A stretch of DNA of 64,000 nucleotides from Bacillota bacterium (GTDB taxonomy: Bacteria; Bacillota; Clostridia; Christensenellales; SZUA-584). The stretch lies in assembly GCA_023408075.1 (NCBI GenBank), contig JAEYKW010000001.1, positions 93,188 to 157,187 of the forward strand, written 5' to 3'. The first letter of the stretch is position 1. The number at the start of each line of letters is the position of its first letter. Below the pieces are notes generated by a model, which was not told the origin of the DNA, searched no databases, and worked only from the letters and a program-made list of their open reading frames with translations. Of the stretch, positions 1 to 7,572 are shown one piece after another. Made by a program: the position numbers and the translations under genes.

Positions 1-34
1 CGTAAGCAAAAGTCTATAACGATGGAGTTTCATT

Positions 35-409
35 ATGACCAAAGTTTTGATCGTTGATGATGCCGCGTTTATGAGAATGCAACTCAAAAGAATACTTGAA
101 AGAAACGAGTTTGACGTTGTCGGAGAAGCTGATAACGGATTCAGCGCGTTGGAGCTGATTCGCTGCCTGAAACCCGACGTCATCACGCTTGATATAACGA
201 TGCCCCAGATGAACGGCATTGAGTGCCTTGAGGAAATCAACAAGCTCTGCGACATACCGAATGTGATTATGATTTCTGCGATGGGGCAGCAGTCCTTTGT
301 GATAGAGGCCATAGAAAAGGGCGCGAAGGGGTTTATCGTAAAACCGTTTAAAGAGACCGATGTGATGTCTCAGCTCAACAGATTGAAAACCGGTTACTGC
401 CCATTTTAA
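35..409 (+). CDS. CheY-like single-domain response regulator
   Basis: Stand-alone receiver domain of 124 residues with no output domain. The acidic pair is at D8/D9, the phosphoacceptor is D53 in the TLDITMP motif, and the Ser (MISAMG) and Lys (IVKPF) of the active site are present, so it should be phosphorylatable. GGAG lies 7 bases before the ATG. It sits upstream of a receiver-kinase hybrid and a receiver/BTAD regulator and may be a phosphate sink or shuttle for that pair. A chemotaxis role is possible, but no che gene is visible in the window. Confidence 0.9.
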   Translation: MTKVLIVDDAAFMRMQLKRILERNEFDVVGEADNGFSALELIRCLKPDVITLDITMPQMNGIECLEEINKLCDIPNVIMISAMGQQSFVIEAIEKGAKGFIVKPFKETDVMSQLNRLKTGYCPF

Positions 410-452
410 AGGCAGTCTCAAATAGCTTCCTAAATAACCATTATTATCTTCA

Positions 453-477
453 AGGGCGTAAAAGCCCCCTTTTTTTG
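453..477 (+). terminator. Rho-independent terminator after the CheY-like gene
   Basis: Short GGGC/GCCC hairpin with loop GTAAAA, followed by a run of T, about 45 bases after the stop codon. It separates the CheY-like gene from the kinase gene. Confidence 0.6.
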
Positions 478-555
478 TCACCGCGTTTTGCTAATGTGTC
501 GATAACATAATGACGATAAAACAATAAACAACATATGCGACAGGAGTTTTTTGTT

Positions 556-1593
556 TTGGCTGAAAATGAAATTGGCATAGAATTTAAACCAAGAATTATG
601 ATTGTGGATGACAATCCTTCGAACATCTCACTGCTGACCCGTATTTTGCATTTACACGGCTATACGAATATACTGCCGATCACGGATTCGGGAGACGTGC
701 TCGATCAGTTTAAGAAATGGCAGCCGGATATCATACTGCTTGATCTTCTTATGCCGCGCTTCAACGGCCTTGATATACTCGATCAGATTAACAGCATAAA
801 AAACAAACAATACCTGCCCGTCATTATGATCACGGCGGACGACAGCATGGACAACCGCGTCAAGGCGCTGAAAATGGGCGCCAACGATTATATCAGCAAG
901 CCGTTCAATCCGCAGGAGCTCATTGCGCGAATAGAGAATCTGATCATCATGAAAAAGTCTATGGATCAGGCTTTGGCTACCGAAACCGCTTTTTTACAGG
1001 CACAGATCAAGCCGCATTTTCTTTTCAATACGCTCAATACGATTTCTTCGTTTTGCGACACGGATCCGGACAGGGCCAGCAGCCTCATTGACGACTTTGC
1101 GCGGTATTTAAGACAAAGCTTCGATTTTAAAAGCACAGAGCTGTCGGTGCCGGTGGAACGGGAGATGCAGCTTGTGAGTTCGTTCGTGGAAATTCAAAAA
1201 GCGAGATTCGGGGACAGAATTCGTTTTGAGGTCGCGGATGATTCGGCGGGGCATTTTTTTCTGCCGCCGCTGTGCATTCAGCCGCTCGTCGAAAACGCCA
1301 TTATCCACGGTTTAAAAAAGAACGAGACCATTCACGTCACGCTGAAAATTCGCGAAAACTGCGACGGCATTTTGATAACCGTTGAGGACGACGGCCCCGG
1401 AATCCCGCAGGATAAGCTCGAAGGCATTCTATTAAAATCAGTCAACAAAGGTATCGGCTTATGGAATATCGATACCCGGCTTAAAAAATTGTTCGGTACA
1501 GGGCTCAGCGTTGTGAGCGCTCAGGAAACAGGAACACAAATATCATTCAAAATTCCAAAGGAGCATTTGCATGAAACGGGCAATCATTGTTGA
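556..1593 (+). CDS. Soluble hybrid: receiver domain plus LytS-type histidine kinase
   Basis: A 345-residue protein with an N-terminal receiver (VDDN acidic pocket, LLDLLMP phosphoacceptor Asp, SKPF Lys) followed by a LytS/YehU-type kinase. The kinase H-box reads QIKPHFLFNTLN, the N-box PLVENAIIHGL and the G-box DDGPGIP. There is no membrane segment, so input probably comes through the receiver or a partner. I prefer a TTG start at 556: it has AGGAG nine bases upstream, whereas the in-frame ATG at 535 has no ribosome binding site. The 3' end overlaps the next gene by 23 bases, implying translational coupling and a cognate pair. Confidence 0.88.
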   Translation: MAENEIGIEFKPRIMIVDDNPSNISLLTRILHLHGYTNILPITDSGDVLDQFKKWQPDIILLDLLMPRFNGLDILDQINSIKNKQYLPVIMITADDSMDNRVKALKMGANDYISKPFNPQELIARIENLIIMKKSMDQALATETAFLQAQIKPHFLFNTLNTISSFCDTDPDRASSLIDDFARYLRQSFDFKSTELSVPVEREMQLVSSFVEIQKARFGDRIRFEVADDSAGHFFLPPLCIQPLVENAIIHGLKKNETIHVTLKIRENCDGILITVEDDGPGIPQDKLEGILLKSVNKGIGLWNIDTRLKKLFGTGLSVVSAQETGTQISFKIPKEHLHETGNHC

Positions 1594-2665
1594 TGATGAA
1601 CAGGCGGCCATAGGCAAGCTCGAAAAAATGCTCAAGGAAACGGGCGGCATAGAAATCTGCGGGACTTTTTCAGACCCGGCAGCCGCATTGGATTTTATAC
1701 AGCAAAACCAGGCGGATATCGCCTTTTTGGACATTGAGATGCCCAAAATCAGCGGCATAGAACTGGCCGACAGATTGATGGATATACAAAGCAATATCAA
1801 CATCGTTTTTGTGACCGCTTACAGTGAATATGCTGTTGAGGCTTTCCGGTGCCATGCGCTTGATTATTTATTAAAGCCTGTGGAAAAAGAACGGCTCCAA
1901 ATGTCTATCAGCAGGCTTTCCGACAGTCCCGCGATAGCCGAGGCCGCTTCTCACAATGTCACTGTCAATTGCTTCGGGCGATTGTCTGTGGCTATTGACG
2001 GGCAAGCGCTTAAGTTTCGCACGTCAAAAGCGGAGGAGCTGTTCGCCTATCTGGTGGACAACAACGGTCAGCCGGTGCACCGAAACCACATCATGGATGC
2101 CTTCTGGGATGATTACGACGGGGATCGCGCTTTGATTTTGTTCAACACGACGCTGCATTATTTGAAAAAAGCTTTTATGCAATATGGCGTCAAGCTGGAC
2201 GTCATCCATCACCGCGGGTCGTATTCTCTCAATATGGCCGGTATTGAATGTGATGCGGTTTTATTCGGGGACAAAGCAGCGAGAATAAAAAAAATAGCAA
2301 ATTCAAATACCGCGGAGTGCGAAAATACGCTTAAGCTTTACGCGGGCGGTTATTTGGAACAAAACGATTATAACTGGGCTCATCAAAAACGGATGGACAT
2401 TCGCAATCAATATGTTCAGCTAGCTCTTATGCTCGCAAAACACAATATTGAAAACGGCAGCAGCCAAAGAGCGCTGGATATTCTTACAAAAGGCATTAAA
2501 TTTGCGCCGGTGGATAAGGGCATCAACCTGCTGCTTTTAAAGCTGCTGAAGGCGAAAAACGACCGGGTCTCCATGAAAAGCTACTATCAGCTTTATAAAG
2601 ACCGGCTGGAAGCAGAATTCGGCTTGGAGCCGGATAGCGTTTTTCTTGGCGTAATGAAGAATTAG
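1571..2665 (+). CDS. Response regulator with winged-helix and BTAD (SARP-like) output
   Basis: 364 residues. The receiver (about 1-120) has VDDE, a phosphoacceptor Asp in FLDIEMP and KPV. A winged-helix DNA-binding domain follows (about 125-225) and then a helical BTAD/TPR-like domain (about 235-364). This is the receiver-SARP layout found in Clostridia and Paenibacillus-type bacteria. It overlaps the hybrid kinase gene and is probably its phosphorylation target. The regulon is unknown; the next gene, a membrane protein, is only 77 bases away and could be co-transcribed. Confidence 0.85.
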   Translation: MKRAIIVDDEQAAIGKLEKMLKETGGIEICGTFSDPAAALDFIQQNQADIAFLDIEMPKISGIELADRLMDIQSNINIVFVTAYSEYAVEAFRCHALDYLLKPVEKERLQMSISRLSDSPAIAEAASHNVTVNCFGRLSVAIDGQALKFRTSKAEELFAYLVDNNGQPVHRNHIMDAFWDDYDGDRALILFNTTLHYLKKAFMQYGVKLDVIHHRGSYSLNMAGIECDAVLFGDKAARIKKIANSNTAECENTLKLYAGGYLEQNDYNWAHQKRMDIRNQYVQLALMLAKHNIENGSSQRALDILTKGIKFAPVDKGINLLLLKLLKAKNDRVSMKSYYQLYKDRLEAEFGLEPDSVFLGVMKN

Positions 2666-2742
2666 CGGCATGTACGGAGAAGCTGAAAATCGAATAAGAA
2701 ATTGAGTTTTTAATAATGATAATAACAAAGAGAGGAATGCAA

Positions 2743-3291
2743 ATGAGTCCACTGTTATTCATCATTATTTTTATTGCTTTTTCTTTGGCAGAACTATGGA
2801 TTGTCATACGCTTTATTCTGCAAAAAAATCGTCTATATCTTCAGGCTGTCCTGACGATGTTCACAGCTATCTTCCTGTACATTCTGTCCGATCTCATTTT
2901 CGGCATCGGCGTGCCAAGGCTCGTGCTACTCACGGTTATGGTTTCTATTTTTGCTCAGGCTTACTTTGGCTATTATAAGGATCTGTTCATGCGGTCGAGG
3001 GTTTTCGACCGGTATCTGCACGCATTTGGGACGTTTTCATTTGCGCTTTTCTTTTATTCGCTGCTCGATATTATCATGAACCCATCAATCACTCCCAAAC
3101 TATTCATTTCGGTTTTCGTCTTTACACTCGGCATGACGGTGGGCGTCGTTTTTGAAATCATTGAATTTGTGCTTGATAAAATCAAGCACACCAGGATGCA
3201 GAAAGACCTGAAAGACACGGATTTTGATATGGTTTTCGATATTATCGGATCGGTGTGTGCGGCAGCGGTTGCATATTTTTTTCTTGCTTAG
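2743..3291 (+). CDS. Multi-pass membrane protein, possibly YjdF/DUF2238-like
   Basis: 182 residues with about five hydrophobic segments. The C-terminal FDMVFDIIGS stretch before the last helix resembles the end of the YjdF/DUF2238 family. I recognise the family only tentatively and know no function. The ATG at 2743 has AGAGAGG seven bases upstream, better than the in-frame ATGs at 2716 and 2737. It follows the receiver/BTAD regulator in the same direction and could be its target or co-operonic. Confidence 0.65.
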   Translation: MSPLLFIIIFIAFSLAELWIVIRFILQKNRLYLQAVLTMFTAIFLYILSDLIFGIGVPRLVLLTVMVSIFAQAYFGYYKDLFMRSRVFDRYLHAFGTFSFALFFYSLLDIIMNPSITPKLFISVFVFTLGMTVGVVFEIIEFVLDKIKHTRMQKDLKDTDFDMVFDIIGSVCAAAVAYFFLA

Positions 3292-3369
3292 CGCGTCAGC
3301 CCGAAATACCGGGACAATACGGAACAGAATAACAGATGATACCAATTATCTTTGAAAGACAAAGCGGGG

Positions 3370-3376
3370 CATACTA
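3370..3376 (+). promoter_or_regulatory. Possible SigG -10 element upstream of sspF-like gene
   Basis: CATACTA is an exact match to the forespore SigG -10 consensus, 45 bases before the SspF-type gene. No convincing -35 (GMATA) is visible 17-18 bases upstream, so the call rests on the -10 and on the gene's role. Confidence 0.4.
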
Positions 3377-3420
3377 ATTTTAGCGGTATCAGCCGCGAAA
3401 ATGGATAGGAGGTAAGATGG

Positions 3421-3585
3421 ATGTCTAGACAAAAGGTAATGTCAGAAGGCCTTAAACAAGAAATTGCAAAACGGCTCGGCGTTGATGATATAGTCGCCAA
3501 CGAAGGATGGGGCGGCGTATCGTCAAAAAATTGCGGTAATATTGTTCGTGAGGCGATCGAGATGGCCGAGAAGTCACGGACATAA
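3421..3585 (+). CDS. sspF: Small acid-soluble spore protein, SspF type
   Basis: 54 residues. The arrangement LKQEIAKRLG, GWGGVSS, CGNIVREAI matches Bacillus SspF, a divergent alpha/beta-type SASP (EFKYELAK, GGWGEI, AGNMVKRAI). Such proteins bind DNA in the forespore and protect it from damage. AGGAGG lies eight bases before the ATG. It is monocistronic between a weak candidate SigG -10 and a hairpin. It contains one Cys, unusual for SASPs. Family confidence is high; its weight among SASPs is unknown. Confidence 0.9.
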   Translation: MSRQKVMSEGLKQEIAKRLGVDDIVANEGWGGVSSKNCGNIVREAIEMAEKSRT

Positions 3586-3599
3586 CCTCCATTTCTGAG

Positions 3600-3632
3600 C
3601 AAAGGGTTCCCGGTTGGGGGCCCTTTGTTAAA
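3600..3632 (+). terminator. Hairpin terminator after sspF-like gene
   Basis: CAAAGGG (3600-3606) pairs with CCCTTTG (3621-3627), with an inner CCC/GGG. The tail is only moderately T-rich. Confidence 0.5.
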
Positions 3633-3646
3633 TGTTTTGAACATCC

Positions 3647-3674
3647 TTGTTTTTTATTACAAATAGATTAGAAT
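3647..3674 (+). promoter_or_regulatory. Candidate SigA promoter of eno
   Basis: TTGTTT (3647-3652), 16-base spacer, TAGAAT (3669-3674). It lies 61 bases before the eno start. Confidence 0.45.
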
Positions 3675-3734
3675 TAAAATGAAAACGCTGGCAATACTGT
3701 TACTGTTCAATGCCATGAAAGAGAGGGAAGATAT

Positions 3735-5036
3735 ATGTTTACCATAGTTGATGTTTTTGCGCGGGAAATTCTGGACAGCAGAGGAAACCCGACGGTGGAG
3801 GCACAGGTGGAATTATCCGGAGGGGCGACCGCTCAGACTTCTGTGCCGTCCGGGGCATCCACGGGGCAATTTGAAGCCGTTGAATTGCGTGACGGCGAAA
3901 AACGTTATCTGGGGCTCGGGGTTAAAAAAGCGGTGGAGAATGTCAACAACATCATTGCGGATATGATTATCGGCCTCGACGCGCATAATCAGGTGGATAT
4001 CGACTACGCGATGATCGCCCACGACGACACACCCAACAAATCAAATCTCGGGGCCAATGCGATGCTCGCTGTGTCGCTGGCCGTCGCCAAAGCGGCCGCC
4101 ATACAGTCGGAGATGCCGTTGTACCGCTATATCGGCGGCTGCAATGCAAGAAAGCTGCCGGTCCCGATGATGAACATATTAAACGGCGGCAAGCACGCGG
4201 ACAACAGCGTGGATGTTCAGGAATTCATGATTATGCCGGTGGGGGCAAAAAGCTTCAGTTCGGCGCTGCAAATGAGCGCCGAGGTGTTCCATACGCTTAA
4301 AAAGGTGCTCAAAAGCAAAGGGTACTCCACGTCGGTGGGGGATGAAGGCGGCTATGCGCCGAACCTCAAATCCAACGAAGAGGCGATCGACGTGATCCTT
4401 GATGCGGTTTCGCTTGCGGGCTATAAGCCGGGCGATGACTTTTTCATTGCCATTGATGCAGCGGCCACAGAAATGTATGAAGCCGCCAAAGAGAACGGCG
4501 ACGAAGGCAAATATCTTTTCTGGAAATCCGGCATCAAGAAAACCGCCGAAGACATGGTTTCTTTTTGGGAAAAGCTTTGCAGGCAATATCCGATCATATC
4601 GCTTGAAGACGGCCTTTCCGAAGAGGATTGGCAGGGATGGAAAGTCCTTACCACCGAGCTCGGGAAAAAAGTGCAGCTAGTGGGCGACGACCTTTTCGTA
4701 ACCAATACCAAAAGGCTTTCCAAAGGTATCGGCAGCGGCATATCGAACAGTATACTCATCAAAGTCAATCAAATCGGCACACTGACGGAAACGCTGGAAG
4801 CGATTGAAATGGCGAACCGCGCGGGCTTTACGGCGATTGTGAGCCACCGTTCGGGGGAAACCGAGGATGTGACGATCGCCGACTTGTCGGTGGCTGTCAA
4901 CGCGGGACAGATCAAAACGGGGGCGCCGTCGCGAACCGACCGCGTCGCGAAATACAATCAGCTGCTGCGTATTGAAGAGGAGCTCGGGCTTACGGCCGTC
5001 TATCCGGGAAGAGATGCTTTCTTTAATCTGAGGTAA
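3735..5036 (+). CDS. eno: Enolase (phosphopyruvate hydratase)
   Basis: 433 residues, the usual bacterial length. It interconverts 2-phosphoglycerate and phosphoenolpyruvate in glycolysis and gluconeogenesis. Family landmarks are all present: the RGNPT start, SGASTG loop, GDEGGYAP, SLEDGLSEEDW, the metal-binding LVGDDLFVTN, KVNQIGT with the catalytic Lys, and SHRSGETED. GAGGG precedes the ATG. It is transcribed alone, with a promoter upstream and a strong terminator directly after. The other glycolytic genes often clustered with eno (gpmI, pgk) are not in the window. Confidence 0.98.
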   Translation: MFTIVDVFAREILDSRGNPTVEAQVELSGGATAQTSVPSGASTGQFEAVELRDGEKRYLGLGVKKAVENVNNIIADMIIGLDAHNQVDIDYAMIAHDDTPNKSNLGANAMLAVSLAVAKAAAIQSEMPLYRYIGGCNARKLPVPMMNILNGGKHADNSVDVQEFMIMPVGAKSFSSALQMSAEVFHTLKKVLKSKGYSTSVGDEGGYAPNLKSNEEAIDVILDAVSLAGYKPGDDFFIAIDAAATEMYEAAKENGDEGKYLFWKSGIKKTAEDMVSFWEKLCRQYPIISLEDGLSEEDWQGWKVLTTELGKKVQLVGDDLFVTNTKRLSKGIGSGISNSILIKVNQIGTLTETLEAIEMANRAGFTAIVSHRSGETEDVTIADLSVAVNAGQIKTGAPSRTDRVAKYNQLLRIEEELGLTAVYPGRDAFFNLR

Positions 5037-5050
5037 TGTTTTTTCAACCG

Positions 5051-5078
5051 AATCCCCGGGCTTCCGGGGATTTTTTAT
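5051..5078 (+). terminator. Rho-independent terminator of eno
   Basis: Perfect 9-bp stem AATCCCCGG/CCGGGGATT with loop GCTT and a T-rich tail, 15 bases after the eno stop. Confidence 0.92.
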
Positions 5079-5080
5079 CT

Positions 5081-5210
5081 GGCGCGCTTGGGAAATCGCG
5101 CCCTACAGAATTGCTTCCTACAAAATCGCGTTTTGTGCATTGGCATTCTTGTGATGGCGCCTTGGGAAATCGCGCACTACGGAATTGCGTCTTATAGAAT
5201 TGTTCTTTGT
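5081..5210. repeat. Two diverged tandem copies of a GC-rich palindromic repeat
   Basis: Copy one (5081-5136) and copy two (5156-5210) share GGCGC, CTTGGGAAATCGCGC, CTAC, GAATTGC and TTTGT at a 75-base period. Copy one opens with a GGCGCG/CGCGCC hairpin. It resembles small dispersed intergenic repeats of clostridial genomes. The 5037-5340 interval otherwise holds only two terminators. Confidence 0.6.
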
Positions 5211-5281
5211 AAGATTAACATCTTTCGCGATTATACGGCAAGCGGACTGATATGATTTCCGGTGCATCCCTACATCTTCGC

Positions 5282-5316
5282 AAAAAAAAGAAGAGTGATT
5301 CACCCTTCTTTTTTTA
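5282..5316 (-). terminator. Terminator of the minus-strand SASP gene (bidirectional)
   Basis: Stem 5288-5298/5300-5310 with one G-T pair. It is flanked by A-run and T-run, so it works in both directions; on the minus strand it lies 30 bases past the SASP stop. Confidence 0.8.
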
Positions 5317-5340
5317 TTGCTTCATTAATGATCTTAGGCT

Positions 5341-5538
5341 TTAAGACATATTGCTTTCAGCGTACTGGATCATCTTTTTAACCATATTGCCGCCGACTCT
5401 GCCAGCATCACGGGCAGCGATGTCTCCGTTATACCCCTGTTTCAGGCTGACGCCCACTTCGGTCGCCACTTCGTACTTCATGTTGTTGAGCAGCTGTTTG
5501 CCCTGGGGAACCAATGTCTGATTCGAATTTGTAGCCAT
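5341..5538 (-). CDS. Small acid-soluble spore protein, alpha/beta type
   Basis: 65 residues. It carries the two alpha/beta-SASP signatures: MKYEVATEVGV, which includes the germination-protease cleavage region, and the C-terminal GGNMVKKMIQYAE DNA-binding segment. It coats forespore DNA and supplies amino acids after GPR cleavage. The ATG at 5538 has AAGGAGGTG eight bases upstream; an in-frame GTG at 5547 overlaps that site and is not the start. It is monocistronic. Confidence 0.95.
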   Translation of the reverse strand: MATNSNQTLVPQGKQLLNNMKYEVATEVGVSLKQGYNGDIAARDAGRVGGNMVKKMIQYAESNMS

Positions 5539-5563
5539 GTTTTTCACCTCCTTTTTATATCAT

Positions 5564-5593
5564 TATTTTCTCCGCGGACACAAGTAAATACAC
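5564..5593 (-). promoter_or_regulatory. Candidate SigF/SigG promoter of the SASP gene
   Basis: Reading the minus strand: GTGTA, 15 bases, then GGAGAAAATA, which fits the SigF -10 pattern GGNRANANTW; the -35 matches 4 of 5. Forespore expression fits the product. Confidence 0.4.
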
Positions 5594-5658
5594 ATGTAAT
5601 TAAATACTGTACAGTCAATTATTGCGGCATATATCCAGAAATTTTGAAAAATTATGGC

Positions 5659-5707
5659 TTGACAAACTATCATTCGTTAGTTAAAATGATGCTAACGAAT
5701 GATAGTT
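5659..5707 (+). promoter_or_regulatory. SigA promoter with embedded perfect inverted-repeat operator
   Basis: TTGACA (5659-5664), 17-base spacer, TAAAAT (5682-5687). The spacer holds AACTATCATTCGTTAG (5665-5680), repeated as an exact inverted copy at 5692-5707 with an 11-base gap that contains the -10. Bound repressor would occlude both promoter elements. The likely ligand is the TetR-type regulator 40 bases downstream, giving autorepression. Confidence 0.85.
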
Positions 5708-5746
5708 AGGATTCATAAGGCCGATTATTTTGTTGTGAGGTGAAAG

Positions 5747-6379
5747 ATGAGCACGAAAGACAGAATCCGTTACGAGGCATTGACTCTGTTTTCCGAGAAA
5801 GGGTTTGATGCCGTCTCGGTCAGAGATATCGCGGGGGCGGTCGGCATTAAGGAAAGCTCGCTCTATAACCATTACAAAAGCAAGCAGGATATTTTTGATA
5901 GCATCGTTGCGGAATACGCGAAAAGAGGCGACGATTTTTTTCAACGCATAGATGTGCTCGATGCAGGCAAAACCTTCGACGTGGACGAAAGAACGGTCGG
6001 CATGTATAAAGAGATGTCACCCGAACACTTTGAAGCGATGAGCCTCCAAATTCTCGATTACTATTTGACGGACGACACGATCGTCAAATTCAGAAAGATG
6101 CTCACGATTGAACAGTACCGCAGCCCGATGCTGACGCAGCTTTACAGAGACATCTCTTTTAACAGCAGCCTTGCATTCCAGTCGCAGCTTTTTTCGGCAC
6201 TGATGGACGAAGGGCTGCTCATAAAGGCCGACCCCTATGTGCTGGCACTTGAGTTCTTTTCTCCGATATTTCTGATATTCAATAAGTTTGACAATGATGA
6301 GAACGGATTGGCGCAAGCCAAAGACCTGTTGGCTAAGCACGTGCGCCTCTTTAACGAAAGATACGGCGCAAGCAAATAA
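5747..6379 (+). CDS. TetR/AcrR-family transcriptional regulator
   Basis: 210 residues. The N-terminal TetR helix-turn-helix (about 1-50) reads RDIAGAVGIKESSLYNHYKSK; the rest is a helical ligand-binding and dimerisation domain with no recognisable ligand signature. TGAGGTG precedes the ATG. Its promoter contains a perfect 16-base-arm inverted repeat, consistent with autoregulation. The next gene, a flavodoxin-fold reductase, starts 27 bases later with no promoter between and should be in the same operon, suggesting an electrophile or redox-active inducer. Confidence 0.92.
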   Translation: MSTKDRIRYEALTLFSEKGFDAVSVRDIAGAVGIKESSLYNHYKSKQDIFDSIVAEYAKRGDDFFQRIDVLDAGKTFDVDERTVGMYKEMSPEHFEAMSLQILDYYLTDDTIVKFRKMLTIEQYRSPMLTQLYRDISFNSSLAFQSQLFSALMDEGLLIKADPYVLALEFFSPIFLIFNKFDNDENGLAQAKDLLAKHVRLFNERYGASK

Positions 6380-6406
6380 CAAATATATTTTACTGAGGTG
6401 GACACT

Positions 6407-7117
6407 ATGAAAATTGTTGTGGTCAACGGCAACAGCCGTCACGGCAGCACATGGAACTGCAAAGAACAGCTGTTAAAGGCCATTGAAAAATATGAAGAAA
6501 TTGACGTGAAAAATTTTGTACTGCCCAATGACATGCCACATCAATGTCTCGGATGTTTTTCCTGCATTATGCGCGGAGAAGACAAGTGCCCGCACGCGGG
6601 TTCCGTCAGCCCGTTTGTAAGCGCCATGGAGCAGGCCGATGTGATCGTGCTGACGTCTCCGATCTATGCGCTCGATGTGAGCGGACAGCTCAAATCGCTG
6701 CTCGATCATCTTTGCTTTATGTGGGTGAGCCATCGGCCCAATCCCAAAATGTTCAAAAAAATCGGCGTCACGGTGGCCACCACGGCGGGCTTCGGGCTGA
6801 ACCATGCCACCAAGACAATGCGTTACAGCCTGCAGTACTGGGGGGCACGCCGTATCTTTTCGTTAAAAGTGCCCGTGGCGGCTGCCCAATGGGAAGACGT
6901 TACGGATAAGAAAAAAGATTCTGCCAAGAGGAAAGCAGAGAAAAAGGCGAAGAGCATTGTGAAATCCGTGAAGAAGGTTGACCGCCTGCAGCCGAAGCTG
7001 TTTATCCGGTTCATGTTCTGGATGATGAAAAGCATGATGAAAAAAAATACGTGGAACTCAACAGACCGCAGCCATTGGGAAGCCCAAGGATGGCTCGCGG
7101 GCAGCAGGCCGTTTTAA
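6407..7117 (+). CDS. Flavodoxin-fold NAD(P)H-dependent FMN oxidoreductase
   Basis: 236 residues. The N-terminal VVVNGNSRHGSTW phosphate loop, the CLGCFSCIMRGEDKCPH cysteine segment and TSPIYALDVSGQLKSLLDH define the NADPH-dependent FMN reductase/iron-sulfur flavoprotein group. The three Cys (CLGCFSC) resemble the region binding a cluster in some iron-sulfur flavoproteins, but the exact spacing is not that of a proven site. The C-terminus is Lys-rich. The ATG at 6407 has GAGGTGG upstream; an earlier GTG overlaps that site. It is co-transcribed with the TetR gene. Confidence 0.85.
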   Translation: MKIVVVNGNSRHGSTWNCKEQLLKAIEKYEEIDVKNFVLPNDMPHQCLGCFSCIMRGEDKCPHAGSVSPFVSAMEQADVIVLTSPIYALDVSGQLKSLLDHLCFMWVSHRPNPKMFKKIGVTVATTAGFGLNHATKTMRYSLQYWGARRIFSLKVPVAAAQWEDVTDKKKDSAKRKAEKKAKSIVKSVKKVDRLQPKLFIRFMFWMMKSMMKKNTWNSTDRSHWEAQGWLAGSRPF

Positions 7118-7201
7118 TCGGCTTTCGTGTATTAAATGTACAGCTTTTCTGATTCAAGCGAGATCGCTTCGATAAAGCGATCTTAAGAGTATACTTAAGA
7201 T

Positions 7202-7231
7202 TGAATACGATTGACATGCGATGCCATACTA
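7202..7231 (+). promoter_or_regulatory. SigG-type forespore promoter
   Basis: TGAATA (7202-7207), 17 bases, CATACTA (7225-7231): a near-exact match to the Bacillus SigG consensus GMATR-N17/18-CATNMTA. It drives the two small genes at 7250 and 7403. Confidence 0.65.
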
Positions 7232-7249
7232 AGTGATGAGGTGATGGCA

Positions 7250-7396
7250 TTGCAAAAGCGCGAAGAAAAAAACAGGCTGGACATATCTGCCGAAAAGACT
7301 GAATTGACAAATAAGAAAAACGGATTCTCAAAACAAAATCAGAATCAGGGGCACAATACGGTGAAGCAGGCGCAGGGGCCGAACACAAAAAGGTGA
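7250..7396 (+). CDS. Small basic hydrophilic protein, probably sporulation-specific
   Basis: 48 residues, rich in Lys, Gln and Asn (FSKQNQNQGHN), with no hydrophobic segment. I do not recognise a family; the composition recalls minor or gamma-type SASPs but no signature is present. GAGGTG lies six bases before a TTG at 7250, a better fit than the ATG at 7244, which abuts it. The SigG-like promoter upstream and the small gene directly downstream support a real spore-related dicistron. Its stop overlaps the ribosome binding site of the next gene. Confidence 0.6.
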   Translation: MQKREEKNRLDISAEKTELTNKKNGFSKQNQNQGHNTVKQAQGPNTKR

Positions 7397-7402
7397 AGAG
7401 TT

Positions 7403-7537
7403 ATGGGCAAGAGCAATAAGATGAAGAGTACGCGGAATGGCAAAAAGGAAGACGGCACATTCAGGTCTAAGAAAATCAAGCACGATCCGCAGGCGGAAAG
7501 CGCAAGAGCCGTGTTTGGAATCAACGAAAAGAAGTAA
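7403..7537 (+). CDS. Small clostridial protein resembling the CPC_1213 family
   Basis: 44 residues, very basic, with the C-terminal block KHDPQAESARAVFGI that I associate from memory with the CPC_1213 family of small clostridial proteins of unknown function. AGGTGA lies seven bases before the ATG, overlapping the upstream stop, so the two are translationally linked. The SigG-like promoter implies forespore expression. A strong terminator follows 7 bases after the stop. Function unknown. Confidence 0.7.
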   Translation: MGKSNKMKSTRNGKKEDGTFRSKKIKHDPQAESARAVFGINEKK

Positions 7538-7544
7538 CCGCCGC

Positions 7545-7572
7545 AAGCATCTGGTTATACGGATGCTTTTTT
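7545..7572 (+). terminator. Rho-independent terminator of the small-gene pair
   Basis: AAGCATC (7545-7551) pairs with GATGCTT (7562-7568), followed by TTTT. Confidence 0.85.
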
